Shown piece after piece: positions 25,472 through 35,215 of a DNA stretch of 64,000 bases. The stretch is from JBGTFE01 sp049799955. Its GTDB lineage: Bacteria; Acidobacteriota; Blastocatellia; Pyrinomonadales; Pyrinomonadaceae. Under the pieces are notes generated by a model, which did not search any database, was not told where the DNA came from, and was given only the letters and a program-made list of their open reading frames with translations. The stretch is taken from assembly GCA_049799955.1 (NCBI GenBank), contig JBARIW010000039.1, forward strand, positions 1 to 64,000. Direction: 5' to 3'. The position numbers and the translations under genes were made by a program. Numbering within the stretch: position 1 is the stretch's first letter; each line of letters opens with the position of its first letter.

Positions 25472-28400
25472 ATGAGGAATATTAAAGGTTTAGTGAAGCT
25501 GGTTTTTCTTATTCTGGCTTTTGGTATAAGCGCACTGGCGCAAAACGTTACAGTTAATCCGGGCGGAGGCTCGTATCCGACGCTAAAGGATGCATTTGAC
25601 GCGATTAACGCCGGAACACACACAGGCGGTGTCACGGTTGATATTGTCAACAGCACAACGGAAACCGCTCCGGCGGTCTTAAACAGCAGCGGCGCGGGTT
25701 CAGCCAGTTACACATCGGTTACGATTCGCCCGACAAATGATGCCGTAACTGTCGCCGGCGCGACTGCCACCGGTCGCGGCTTGATTGAGTTAAACGGCGC
25801 GGACAATGTAACTATCGACGGCGATAATGCCGGAACGGGCGGAACAAACCGCAACCTGACGCTTCAGAACACGGCAGCAAATACTATAGCTTTTAATTCA
25901 GTTATTCGTATCGCGCTGGCGACGACCATCGTTACGAGCGCCGATAACGTCAATATCAGAAACCTGAATATTCTCGGTAATGCGACCGGTAGAAATACAG
26001 CCGCAACTGCTTCGACAGCCGGCTCCGAGAACGCCTCTTACGGTGTTCTGGCGACAGGCGGCGCATCTACCGTCAGCGCGACAACCGCGCCGACGGCGAT
26101 TTCATCGTTGACCACAACTATCGGTGCGGGCGCGACGGCGACAAATCTGACGATTCAAAACAACAACATCCAGACCGTTGCCAGAGGCGTTGCCGTTCAA
26201 GGCGCGGCGGCAACGGTTTTTCCGGGTTTATTGATTGAAAATAATTTAATCGGAAATGCGGCGGCGGGTGCGGTCGACCAAGTCTATTCGATGGGCGTAA
26301 CCGCGCAGGGAACAAACAATGCCATCGTTCGCGGCAATACGGTTTACGTCGAAAGCTTTATCGGAACGGCTGTTCGCGGTCTTGAATTCGGTTCAATCAG
26401 CGCGACCGGAACGACGGCGCTTTTTGAGAATAATAAAGTTCTTCGCGTCAGAAACAATAGCGTATCGACTTTCGGCGCATACGGAATTAATCTCGGCGGC
26501 GGAAACACGCACACCGTTCAAAACAATTTTGTCGCCGATGTCAGAAACGACCAGACGACCGGAACCGGCGCTTTCAGCACCACGTTCGGCGCATTTGGTA
26601 TTCGCGTCGGAGTGGGAACAGGGCACAAGATTTATCACAACTCGGTGCATCTTTTCGGCGCGCTCCCGGGCGTTACCAACACTGATTTGACCGCAGCGAT
26701 TACGATTATCGCAACGACATTAACCGGCGTCGATGTCAGAAACAACATTTTTTCAAATCAATTAACCGGCGGAAACCCGACCGGAACGCGAAACGTTGCC
26801 ATTCAACTGCCGACAGCCGGCACATCGGCAATGGCACTGACCTTGAATAATAACGGATACTATGTATCGAGCGACGCGCAGGCGCGTTTGGCTCAGGTTG
26901 GCGCGACATTTGGCACGGGTGAATTTACGGTAGCCAACTTTAATGCGTCAGCAACTACTCCGGCGAGTAATTTCAGGTCGTATTCGAGCACATTGTCGGC
27001 GGCTGGAACAAACGATAATGCATCGTTTGCCGTAACCGGAGTTCCGCCGTTCGTTTCCAATACGGATTTGCATATTCCGAACGGAACGACGACACCGCTC
27101 GAATCAGGCGGCGCGGCAGTTGCCGTAGCGCAGGATATTGACGCACAGACGCGCAACGCGACGACGCCGGACATCGGCGCTGATGAATTTACGGGTATTG
27201 CGCAGGACGTTCTCGCTCCGGCGATTACTTACACAACTTTGCCCAACACGCTCAGCACGGCAAATCGCACGATTAGTGCAACCATTTCGGACAATGTAGG
27301 CGTGGCTTCAGGCGGTTTATCGCCGCGCATATATTATAGAAAGAACGGCGGCGCATATTTTTCAAACCAATGCACGCTGACCGGCGGAACTCCGCAAAAC
27401 GGAACATACAACTGCACGATTAATTACACTCTCGTCGGCGGAGTCGCGGGCGGCGATGTGATTGATTATTTCGTTATCGCGCAGGATACGGCTACTCCGA
27501 CCGCGAACATCTCTTCGAATCCAGCGCCTGTGGCAGCAACGGACGTTAATACCGTTGCAACGCCTCCGGCAGCGCCGAACACATATACGATTGCGGCGGC
27601 GGCTTTCCCGGCTTCGATTAATGTCGGAACGGGCGAAACCTATACGTCTCTGACCAATGCGGGCGGCGTCTTTGCGGCGTTGAACGCGGGCGTTTTGACA
27701 GGAAATGTGGTCGTCAATATTACTACGAATCTGACCGGTGAAACCGGGGCGGTTGCCTTGAATCAGCTTCCTGAGGAAGGCGCTAATCCGGGAACTTACA
27801 CCGTTACGTTCAAACCGAGCGGCGCGGCGCGCACGATTACCGGCGCAAACGCGAATGGCATCATTAAAATCAACGGCGCAGACCGTGTAACCTTTGACGG
27901 AAGCCTGAGCGGCGGCACTGACCGCAGCTTATCCGTGTCGGCGACAGCCGCTACCGGAACGGTCTTCTGGGTTACAAGCGCGAGCGCAACCAACGGCGCG
28001 CTCAACGTGACCATCAAGAACTGCATCATTGCCGGCAACACAAATACCGGAACAATCGGCGGAATCCTGACGGGCAGCGGAACTGTTTTAGGCAACGACG
28101 CGGAATCGCCGAACAATAACACCAGTATCCTGAACAATCAGATATTAAGGGTGCAGAACGGTATGTATCTGAGAGGCGCGGGGGCGTTAGACCAGAACCT
28201 GCTGGTTGCCGACAATACTATAGGTTCGGCAACTGCGGCTGATAAGATGAGCTTCAGAGGTATGCTGGTCGGCAATCACCAGAACTTTACCGTCAGGAAC
28301 AACACCATCACGGGCGTCGTTACTGCGGGCACTTCAACGACGGTGGGTATTTTCCTCGGAATCGCGCTTAATACGGGTTTAGTTGAGCGCAATAGTATAG

Positions 28401-29968
28401 CCGACGTTAAAAATACCAATACTTCCGGTTTCGGATGCACCGGTGTAATATTTGCCTCTTCGACGACCGCTTCAAACGTAACGGTCGCCAATAACTTTAT
28501 CAGGGACGTTGCAGGTTTCGGATTTGCCGGGGCAACTTCTGCCGATAACGGTTATGGAATGATTGTCAACTCGGGCGGAGGATTCAAGATTTATTTCAAC
28601 TCCATCTATCTTACGACGAACCAGACTGCGGCAGGCAGTATTACCGCCGCTCTGCTGATTGAAACACCGGTAACAACGGTCGGAGCGCTTGATGTGCGGA
28701 ATAACATTTTCGCAAATCAGGAAACCATCGGCACACGTTACGGCGTTTATAATGCGTCCCCGGCGCTGGCAACTGTTTTCTCGACAATCAACAACAACGA
28801 TTACTTTGCTCAAAACGTCGGATTCCAGACTTCCGCCCGTGCGACGCTTGCCAACTGGCAGGCGGCGACCGGACAGGATAGCTTGTCTCTGGCAGTTGAC
28901 CCGCTGTTCGTTTCGACAGCCGATTTGCACCTGCAAGCCGGCAGCCCGATGCTTGCACAAGGCAACACCGCAACCGGCGTCAACAATGACTTCGACAATG
29001 AGCTGCGCGACAACGCGCCCGACATCGGCGCTGATGAAATCATCAGTGCTCCGAGAACGGGTATAATCCCGTCAGGTACATTCAGCAACGGTAATCTCGG
29101 CGGCAGCACGCTTGGCGGAAACATCACTTTCACCGGCAATCTGACGTTTAACGGACTCGTCAACGGCAGCGGCAATACACTAACTCTCGGATGCGGTGCG
29201 ACAATAAGCGGCACTGGTCCCGGAAATTATTTTGTCGGACCGGTTCATAAAGACTTCTGCGCGCCGGGCTCGTTCACGTTCCCGGTCGGTGATTTACTTC
29301 CGTTGCGACAGATAAGTCAACAGCTCGGCGGTCCCGGCTTTACGCCGCTGACGGCTAACGTTACGGCTCTTGGCATCACTCCGTCGAGCCTGACCGTGAG
29401 TGTCTTTAACAACACACTGCTCGGTCTTGACCCGACGAAATCGCTTGACCGCAACTGGCTGGTGTTTGAAGCCGGCGATTTGACGGCGGATATTTCGTTT
29501 ACGTATCTAACAGGCGACGTTAACGGCAACGAGTCGGATTATCGTGTCTTCAGACGCGGACAGGCAACCAATTCGATGACCAATCTGTGTCCGGGCGCTC
29601 CGTGTGTAAATACGGGAACCGATACAGCCGGACCTGTTACAGGTCTTACCGAATTCGGACGCTTTTCAGCCGCGGAAAATCTTACTCCGGTGGCGGCATC
29701 GGTCGATGTCGGCGGTCGTATTCTGACTTCGGACGGCGTAACCGGAATTTCGAAAGTTAAGGTTTATCTGACGGGCGGCAGTCTAACCGCACCGGTTATC
29801 GTAAGGACGAATCCTTTCGGATACTACAACTTTGAAGGACTTCAAGCCGGACAGACATATATCATTTTTGTCGAATCGAAGCGATTTACCTTCAGCACTC
29901 CGACAATAGTGGTATCGCCGACGGATAATATCCAGAACCTCGACTTTATCGCCGAACCGCTGCAATAA
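25472..29968 (+). CDS. Large secreted beta-helix repeat protein
   Basis: 1498 residues, start supported by AGAGGAGTGAAAC. The signal peptide ends ISALAQ. Two related right-handed beta-helix halves (about 25-570 and 705-1170) each open with VNPGGGSYPTLKDAFDAIN or VGTGETYTSLTNAGGVFAAL, contain ladders of N-x-I/F-x-N and V-x-N-N-I/F, and end in a DIGADE motif. An Ig-like segment (about 575-700) joins them. A later region (about 1200-1400) resembles a T9SS-like or wall-associated beta domain. The protein ends in the same GGR-ILTSDG-...-FGYYNF-...-NIQNLDF module as its neighbours. Probably a surface adhesin or polysaccharide-binding protein. Confidence 0.85.
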   Translation: MRNIKGLVKLVFLILAFGISALAQNVTVNPGGGSYPTLKDAFDAINAGTHTGGVTVDIVNSTTETAPAVLNSSGAGSASYTSVTIRPTNDAVTVAGATATGRGLIELNGADNVTIDGDNAGTGGTNRNLTLQNTAANTIAFNSVIRIALATTIVTSADNVNIRNLNILGNATGRNTAATASTAGSENASYGVLATGGASTVSATTAPTAISSLTTTIGAGATATNLTIQNNNIQTVARGVAVQGAAATVFPGLLIENNLIGNAAAGAVDQVYSMGVTAQGTNNAIVRGNTVYVESFIGTAVRGLEFGSISATGTTALFENNKVLRVRNNSVSTFGAYGINLGGGNTHTVQNNFVADVRNDQTTGTGAFSTTFGAFGIRVGVGTGHKIYHNSVHLFGALPGVTNTDLTAAITIIATTLTGVDVRNNIFSNQLTGGNPTGTRNVAIQLPTAGTSAMALTLNNNGYYVSSDAQARLAQVGATFGTGEFTVANFNASATTPASNFRSYSSTLSAAGTNDNASFAVTGVPPFVSNTDLHIPNGTTTPLESGGAAVAVAQDIDAQTRNATTPDIGADEFTGIAQDVLAPAITYTTLPNTLSTANRTISATISDNVGVASGGLSPRIYYRKNGGAYFSNQCTLTGGTPQNGTYNCTINYTLVGGVAGGDVIDYFVIAQDTATPTANISSNPAPVAATDVNTVATPPAAPNTYTIAAAAFPASINVGTGETYTSLTNAGGVFAALNAGVLTGNVVVNITTNLTGETGAVALNQLPEEGANPGTYTVTFKPSGAARTITGANANGIIKINGADRVTFDGSLSGGTDRSLSVSATAATGTVFWVTSASATNGALNVTIKNCIIAGNTNTGTIGGILTGSGTVLGNDAESPNNNTSILNNQILRVQNGMYLRGAGALDQNLLVADNTIGSATAADKMSFRGMLVGNHQNFTVRNNTITGVVTAGTSTTVGIFLGIALNTGLVERNSIADVKNTNTSGFGCTGVIFASSTTASNVTVANNFIRDVAGFGFAGATSADNGYGMIVNSGGGFKIYFNSIYLTTNQTAAGSITAALLIETPVTTVGALDVRNNIFANQETIGTRYGVYNASPALATVFSTINNNDYFAQNVGFQTSARATLANWQAATGQDSLSLAVDPLFVSTADLHLQAGSPMLAQGNTATGVNNDFDNELRDNAPDIGADEIISAPRTGIIPSGTFSNGNLGGSTLGGNITFTGNLTFNGLVNGSGNTLTLGCGATISGTGPGNYFVGPVHKDFCAPGSFTFPVGDLLPLRQISQQLGGPGFTPLTANVTALGITPSSLTVSVFNNTLLGLDPTKSLDRNWLVFEAGDLTADISFTYLTGDVNGNESDYRVFRRGQATNSMTNLCPGAPCVNTGTDTAGPVTGLTEFGRFSAAENLTPVAASVDVGGRILTSDGVTGISKVKVYLTGGSLTAPVIVRTNPFGYYNFEGLQAGQTYIIFVESKRFTFSTPTIVVSPTDNIQNLDFIAEPLQ

Positions 29969-29997
29969 CAGGCAAGGCATTAAATGCCATTGGATTC

Positions 29998-30036
29998 GGG
30001 CTTCAGATTCAATATCTGAAGTCCGTCTTATTTTAA
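29998..30036 (+). terminator. Terminator of the beta-helix gene
   Basis: GGCTTCAGAT-tcaat-ATCTGAAGTCC followed by GTCTTATTTT, 30 bases past the stop. Nearly the same sequence follows the next large gene (34435), so the terminators are paralogous. Confidence 0.8.
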
Positions 30037-30089
30037 AGGGATGAAGGATGAGGGATGAATAAGAAATTGCTTTATTCATCCCTTTAAAA
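30031..30089. repeat. Inverted word-array repeat (AGGGATGAAGGATGAGGGATGAAT type)
   Basis: The left arm 'ttttaaagggatgaaggatgagggatgaat' iterates GGATGA; the right arm at 30072-30089 is the short complement. It starts in the T-tract of the preceding terminator. Confidence 0.7.
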
Positions 30090-30227
30090 CGTGATTACAA
30101 CCGTCAGAATATCCGAATACAGTCCGATAGGTTTGTTTTCTTTTAGATAGATTGCGCGATACTCGCGGTTTTCGAGTTTGCTGCCTTCGAAAGCGGTTTC
30201 GTCAATCAAATTGATGCGACAAAAATA
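30084..30227 (-). pseudogene. Orphan 3' gene fragment
   Basis: On the minus strand a frame reads RINLIDETAFEGSKLENREY, then RAIYLKENKPIGLYSDIL and TVVITF to a TAA at 30084-30086. It is bounded upstream by a stop at 30228-30230 and has no usable start. The composition is that of real protein, about 47 codons. It looks like the surviving C-terminus of a decayed gene. The family is not recognised. Confidence 0.4.
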
Positions 30228-30267
30228 TTAAATTTCACAAATTTGACCTGCATTTGAACCAAATCTC

Positions 30268-30295
30268 TTGACAATAACTTAAATATCCTTATACT
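30268..30295 (+). promoter_or_regulatory. Sigma-70 type promoter for the second large secreted gene
   Basis: TTGACA, 16 bases, TATACT. It would give a leader of about 290 bases. Within the leader, 'aagccgggcg' near 30475 can pair with 'cgtccggtgctt' near 30500, forming a GC-rich hairpin not assigned to any known riboswitch. Confidence 0.6.
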
Positions 30296-30588
30296 TCACA
30301 TCATAAGTTCAAACTTAATCAGCGCAATCAATACATATAGAAATCCCTACATTTTCAGGCAGAGTTTGTCTTGTCTGAGAAAATAAGTTTCAGCTTTTTT
30401 ACGGAAAACGGAACAAAACACTCGTTGAAACGGCACGGGCAGGTGCGAAACAACGACCAAAACCTCGAAGCATTAAGCCGGGCGTTATCTGGAGGGAGCG
30501 TCCGGTGCTTCGCGGTTTATATTGATAAAATGTGCATCCTCATTCGTCTGAAGAGGTCGCCGAAATTAAAAAGAATTGGAGAAGAATT

Positions 30589-33500
30589 ATGAAGTTTTTT
30601 ACAAAAATCAGTTTGTTGGCAATATTGCTGACGGTCGTTTTTAACCTGAATACTTTCGCGCAGCTTGAAGCGCGGGAAAGTTCTTTAGGCAAAGCAAAAT
30701 TACTTACGAGAAAAGGTTCATCCGAAGTTCAGGTGGACAATACGAAGGAAGCGTTGGAATCTCCGTCAGGCGATGTTGGCTTCGCGCCGGAAGTTTCGGC
30801 GGCAACCAATTATGCGTTTGCCACGACGACGACCGGCTCTTTGACCGATATGTCAACCGGCACGACGACGCTCGTTGCCGCCGACCAGGACGATACGGCT
30901 TCGTCGGTTGTCAATATAGGTTTTGACTTCTATTTTATGGGAGTCCGCTACACGCAGTTTTCCGCCAATTCGAACGGTTCAATTCGTCTTGGCGGAACGG
31001 CGGTTACTAATACCGGATATAATCCGCTCGCCGTGGCAAGTACGCCGATTATCACCCCTTACGGCGCTGACCAGCGAACTCTTGCCTCGACCGGCAAGGT
31101 TCATTTTAAAGTAACCGGCGCTGCGGGCAGTCGCATTCTGATTGTTGAATTTCTGAATATGCAGGCGGATTTCAATTCGGGCGGCGCGTCTAATTTAACG
31201 TATCAGGCACGTTTGTCTGAAACGACTGGCGTTATCGAATTTGTTTACGGCAGTATGACGATGAGCGCGGCGGGCGCGGCTGACGCCAACTCAAACAGCC
31301 CGGAATTCGGATTTTCATCGAGCAATACGGCGGGAACAGTCGGTTCAATAACTGCGGCGCAATCGGGAACTCCCGCGCCGACATTCGACGGCTCGTCGGC
31401 AACGCCTGTCGATAACCTCTATGTTGCGGGAACGATTCCTGTTTTAACTTCTGCGACTAACGGCACGCGCAGAACATTCAGCTTTACGCCGCCGATTCCG
31501 ACCTCGCCGACGGGGCTGACCTTTACGACGGTTACGCAAACAACCTACACGCTGAACTGGACGGACGCGCCTGACGAACGCATTTATGCGATTTATCGCT
31601 CGACTGACGGCGTTAACTATACCTTTGCAGGAACATCCGCCGAAAATGCGACGACATTCAATGCCACTGGTTTAACACCCTCGGTAAATTATTTCTGGCA
31701 GGTTTACTCGGTTTCCGAGGGCGCGTTCGGCGCATCACCCTTAACGGGAAGCCAGACGACAGCGGCAGCCGGAAACGATACGTGCAGCGGCACACCGACT
31801 AACTGGACGGCAACGACAAGCTGGGCTGACGGAACAGTTCCGACGACCGGCGACAACGTAACAATTCAATCGGGCTGTACGATGATTGTCGATACGGCAA
31901 CTCCGACCGCGTTGAATCTAACCGTTCAGAGCGGCGGCACTTTGCGTTATCATCCGACGACGGCTAGCACTTTGACTCTGCTGGGCGATGTTACGGTCGA
32001 TGCGGGCGGAACCTTTGATGCCGGAACGGGCGTTTTGCAAACACACGTCTTAAACATCGGCGGAAGCAGCACCGCTTCGGGCGCGGCGGGCAACTTAACC
32101 GTCAACGGAACATTTGATATGTTTACGACCGCCAGCGTTACGACCAACTTCTTCGGAAGCACAAACGGAACGCTTTCCGGTGCAGGCGCGACTGCCGACT
32201 TCTTCGCGATTGTCGGTCAGAAAGGCACTAACCAGACGGCGATTTTAGATGTAACGCGCGTTATCACTATCGCTTCGCCCAGCGCATCCGGCAGCCGTCT
32301 GACCGTCAACGGAGGCACAATCAAAATCTCCAGCGCGACGGTGGCTACGCCGTGGTTCGGAACTAACACAATCACCGGAGCTAACGGCAGATTGTGGGTT
32401 AATAATGCGGGAGCATCGCTGCAATGCGTCGGCACGGGCGTGAGCGCTACCGGTTCCGGCTCACCGACATTTACCGGCGGTCTCCGCATCGACAGCGGAC
32501 TTGTCGGTTATGGTCAGGGCAATAACACTATGACTTTCAGCGCCACGACCGGAAGTCTGGTAATGAATGGCGGAACGCTAAATATGTTCGGCGCAATATT
32601 GTTTAGCACCGGTTCGAGCTTTACGATGACGGCGGGCGATATGAACATTGACCCGCAGAATGTTACCAGTATCGCGGCGACCACAAACCTGCTCAGGTTT
32701 ACGGGAGCGGTTATCGTTAATGCGAGCGGCGGAACAATGACTATCGTTGACCCGCACGCGGCGACGGGAACCGGCAAGGCATTTAGTATTAGCGCCGCAA
32801 GCGCCGCTGAAAATGCGGGATACAACTTTACCGGCAGCACGCTTCGTTTGGGCAACGGCGTCAGCACGACCGCCGGAAGCGTCGATGGCTTTGACATTGA
32901 TACGTGGGTTGGTATTGCTCCCGCTCCTGTTGCTCTGGGTAACGTTATAGTTGACAATACGGCGACCAACGCGGCAACCAGATTTGTCAGGTCGCAGACG
33001 GTTTCGCCCTTCAACCAGATTTATAACGGCAACCTGACTATCACCGGTTCGGGAGGAAGCGATTACAGGCTCAACGGCAATATTCTTCAGATTACGGGCA
33101 ATCTTGTCAATAACGGAGTATTTAACGGTTCAGCCGCAGGCAGTATTCTCTGGTTTCTCGGCAACGGCGCGGCGCAAACTCATTCAGGAACAGGAACATT
33201 TACTGGTCCGATGCCGGTTCTCGTATTTGAAAACGCGCTCGGTGTAACGCTTTCCCAATCCGCGCAAACTGTTGCGAGAACTGCCGTGCTGTTTACGGGC
33301 AGTGTTACGGGTTCGGGCAAGATAACGCTCGGCAACGGCGACGCAACCGTCAGCACGGTTCAGATAGGCAACACGACTACGCCGACAAATGCCGGAAGCT
33401 TCGATGCGCCGTTCACATTCAATCTCGGCGCGGGCGGTCAAAGCATTTCATATCTGCGAACGACTGTTTCGCGCTCGACCGGACCGGAAGTTAATCCGGC

Positions 33501-34395
33501 GCGAACGCTCGTCAATCTGACTTACGATGATAATGACGCCGCGCCGCATACTTTAACCGTAGCGGGCGGTAATCTGACCGTCGGCGGCACATTGGCGCTG
33601 ACGAACGGCGTGGTTGTTACAAATGCCGCTAATACGTTGATTCACACCGGCGCAACTGCAACACGCACCACCGGCTATGTCGATGGACCGTTGCAGCATA
33701 ATTTCCCCGCAGCCGCTGCATATACTTACTTCGTGGGACAGAATGGTTATTCGCCTGTTCTGGCAACTGTATCGGCTTTAGGAGTCGCCGGAGACGGTCT
33801 GACTGTTCAGGCAAACGATGCGGGTCTGGGCGGCTTTGACCCGGCGCACAGCACCTCGCGTAACTGGCTTGTAATGGAAAATGGCGATGTAACAACTACA
33901 TTGCAGTTTACATATCTCGACCCGGCGGATGTAAACGGAGTTGAAGCGGATTACAGGGCATACAAGCGTACAACTGCGGGCGTGATTACAGACGTTTGCG
34001 GAGCGCCGTGCGTGAATACAACCAACAATACGGTTACGACACCGAGCATAACCGATTTCTCGCGTTGGATAGCAGGCGACGCGAATGCGGCTCTGGTTCC
34101 GACGGCGGCAACCGTCAATATCGGCGGTCGCGTAATGATGCCGGACGGCATAACGGGACTTCCGAGAGCTAAGGTTGTTCTGACCGGCGGCAATTTGACC
34201 GAGGCGAGAACGATTACGACCAATCCGTTTGGTTATTATAATTTCGATAGTCTTCCGACTGGACAAACCTACGTCCTGACGGTCGGCTCGAAACAATATC
34301 GCTTTTCACCTCCGTCGCTGGTTATCACGCCGAGTGATAATATTCAGAACGCCGACTTTATTGCGAGACCGCCGGTTATTGATGTTATTCAGTAA
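30589..34395 (+). CDS. Large secreted beta-rich repeat protein with FN3 domain
   Basis: 1268 residues from ATG 30589 (GGAGAAG site); the longer frame upstream lacks a ribosome site. The signal peptide ends NLNTFAQ. A beta-sandwich domain (about 60-310; FYFMGVRYTQFSANSNGSI) is followed by fibronectin type III (about 320-405; SPTGLTFTTVTQTTYTLNW), a long Thr/Gly-rich parallel-beta region of the type with GTLSGAG and GGTLNMFG repeats, and a C-terminal segment (about 1040-1180) matching the penultimate region of the previous gene. The final module is GGRVMMPDGITGLPRAKVVL ... FGYYNFDSL ... NIQNADF. A paralogue-like partner of the beta-helix protein; probably surface-exposed. Confidence 0.83.
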   Translation: MKFFTKISLLAILLTVVFNLNTFAQLEARESSLGKAKLLTRKGSSEVQVDNTKEALESPSGDVGFAPEVSAATNYAFATTTTGSLTDMSTGTTTLVAADQDDTASSVVNIGFDFYFMGVRYTQFSANSNGSIRLGGTAVTNTGYNPLAVASTPIITPYGADQRTLASTGKVHFKVTGAAGSRILIVEFLNMQADFNSGGASNLTYQARLSETTGVIEFVYGSMTMSAAGAADANSNSPEFGFSSSNTAGTVGSITAAQSGTPAPTFDGSSATPVDNLYVAGTIPVLTSATNGTRRTFSFTPPIPTSPTGLTFTTVTQTTYTLNWTDAPDERIYAIYRSTDGVNYTFAGTSAENATTFNATGLTPSVNYFWQVYSVSEGAFGASPLTGSQTTAAAGNDTCSGTPTNWTATTSWADGTVPTTGDNVTIQSGCTMIVDTATPTALNLTVQSGGTLRYHPTTASTLTLLGDVTVDAGGTFDAGTGVLQTHVLNIGGSSTASGAAGNLTVNGTFDMFTTASVTTNFFGSTNGTLSGAGATADFFAIVGQKGTNQTAILDVTRVITIASPSASGSRLTVNGGTIKISSATVATPWFGTNTITGANGRLWVNNAGASLQCVGTGVSATGSGSPTFTGGLRIDSGLVGYGQGNNTMTFSATTGSLVMNGGTLNMFGAILFSTGSSFTMTAGDMNIDPQNVTSIAATTNLLRFTGAVIVNASGGTMTIVDPHAATGTGKAFSISAASAAENAGYNFTGSTLRLGNGVSTTAGSVDGFDIDTWVGIAPAPVALGNVIVDNTATNAATRFVRSQTVSPFNQIYNGNLTITGSGGSDYRLNGNILQITGNLVNNGVFNGSAAGSILWFLGNGAAQTHSGTGTFTGPMPVLVFENALGVTLSQSAQTVARTAVLFTGSVTGSGKITLGNGDATVSTVQIGNTTTPTNAGSFDAPFTFNLGAGGQSISYLRTTVSRSTGPEVNPARTLVNLTYDDNDAAPHTLTVAGGNLTVGGTLALTNGVVVTNAANTLIHTGATATRTTGYVDGPLQHNFPAAAAYTYFVGQNGYSPVLATVSALGVAGDGLTVQANDAGLGGFDPAHSTSRNWLVMENGDVTTTLQFTYLDPADVNGVEADYRAYKRTTAGVITDVCGAPCVNTTNNTVTTPSITDFSRWIAGDANAALVPTAATVNIGGRVMMPDGITGLPRAKVVLTGGNLTEARTITTNPFGYYNFDSLPTGQTYVLTVGSKQYRFSPPSLVITPSDNIQNADFIARPPVIDVIQ

Positions 34396-34434
34396 CTCGA
34401 CATACTAAGCGTTTCGCATGGTCAATTTGGATTC

Positions 34435-34474
34435 GGACTTCAGATTTTATATCTGGAGTCCGTCTTATTTTAAA
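34435..34474 (+). terminator. Terminator of the second large secreted gene
   Basis: GGACTTCAGAT-tttat-ATCTGGAGTCC, an 11-bp stem with one G-T pair, then GTCTTATTTT. Close copy of the hairpin at 29998. Confidence 0.85.
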
Positions 34475-34545
34475 GGTCGAATAAATCAGTTTAAGTGTAA
34501 ATTTAAATTGATATAATATAATCTGTTTTGCAAGAGCTTTAATTT

Positions 34546-35205
34546 ATGAGATTTGATGAAAGCGTTCCAGCCGCCGACCGGCGAAAAATAAAACAGGCTT
34601 TGCAGGATATAAAAGCTTACGGCAACGGGCAGCAGCGCTCGACCGCGCAGTTTATCGAAGATTCGGAAATCTCGATTCATCTCGGATTTGCGAAAAATGT
34701 CGGCGGTTCGGGAAGCATTCTGGTTGACCGGATTATCGCGGCAAACTGGGCGATTTTGCGCGGCGGATTGACTGCTTTTGAAGCGGCGAAATTTCTCCGC
34801 CTGAACATCGCCCGCGAAACGATTGACACGGGCGGTCAGCGCGGCATCGAGGGAACATTCGTTCACGAAGGCAAACACGCCCGCGATTTTGCGCTGATGC
34901 TGGCGAGTTTTTCCGGCGGCGGAGGTCGGAAGTATTTTAACCCGACGGCTTTCCAGCGCGAATATTCCGCGCACCTGACCTCGGCTTTTTACCTGATGCG
35001 GCGCGGCGGCGAATACACGGCGGAAGGCGTCAGTCTTGGGATTTTGTTTGAAAACGGCGGGAAAATATGCGTTAACCCGCAGGGAATTCGCGCGCGTCTG
35101 GAAAACAATTACGGCTTAACGAGCAACACGCCCGGATACCGTCTGAGCGAGCTTTCGCACCCGAACTTCGCGCCGCGCGGCACGCGGCTCTGGGGATTAT
35201 TATAA
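34546..35205 (+). CDS. Unknown protein with a HExxH metalloprotease-like motif
   Basis: 219 residues. FVHEGKHARDF near residue 107 is a HExxH motif, and an Glu in the later helix REYSAHLTSAF (near 146) could be a third zinc ligand, as in gluzincin-like peptidases. The remaining sequence (RRKIKQALQDIKAYG, GSGSILVDRIIAANW) matches no family I can name. There is no signal peptide. It precedes the next gene by ten bases, so they may share a transcript. A peptidase call rests on the motif alone. Confidence 0.6.
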   Translation: MRFDESVPAADRRKIKQALQDIKAYGNGQQRSTAQFIEDSEISIHLGFAKNVGGSGSILVDRIIAANWAILRGGLTAFEAAKFLRLNIARETIDTGGQRGIEGTFVHEGKHARDFALMLASFSGGGGRKYFNPTAFQREYSAHLTSAFYLMRRGGEYTAEGVSLGILFENGGKICVNPQGIRARLENNYGLTSNTPGYRLSELSHPNFAPRGTRLWGLL

Positions 35206-35215
35206 AATTATAAAA

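Noticed and set aside
30390..30510. Cyclic-di-GMP or other riboswitch in the leader
   Set aside because: A GC-rich hairpin is present, but the conserved bases of the GEMM, glycine, cobalamin and TPP classes are not found.
30371..30592. Plus-strand open frame in the leader of the second giant gene
   Set aside because: No ribosome site and a composition unlike protein; it overlaps the better start at 30589.
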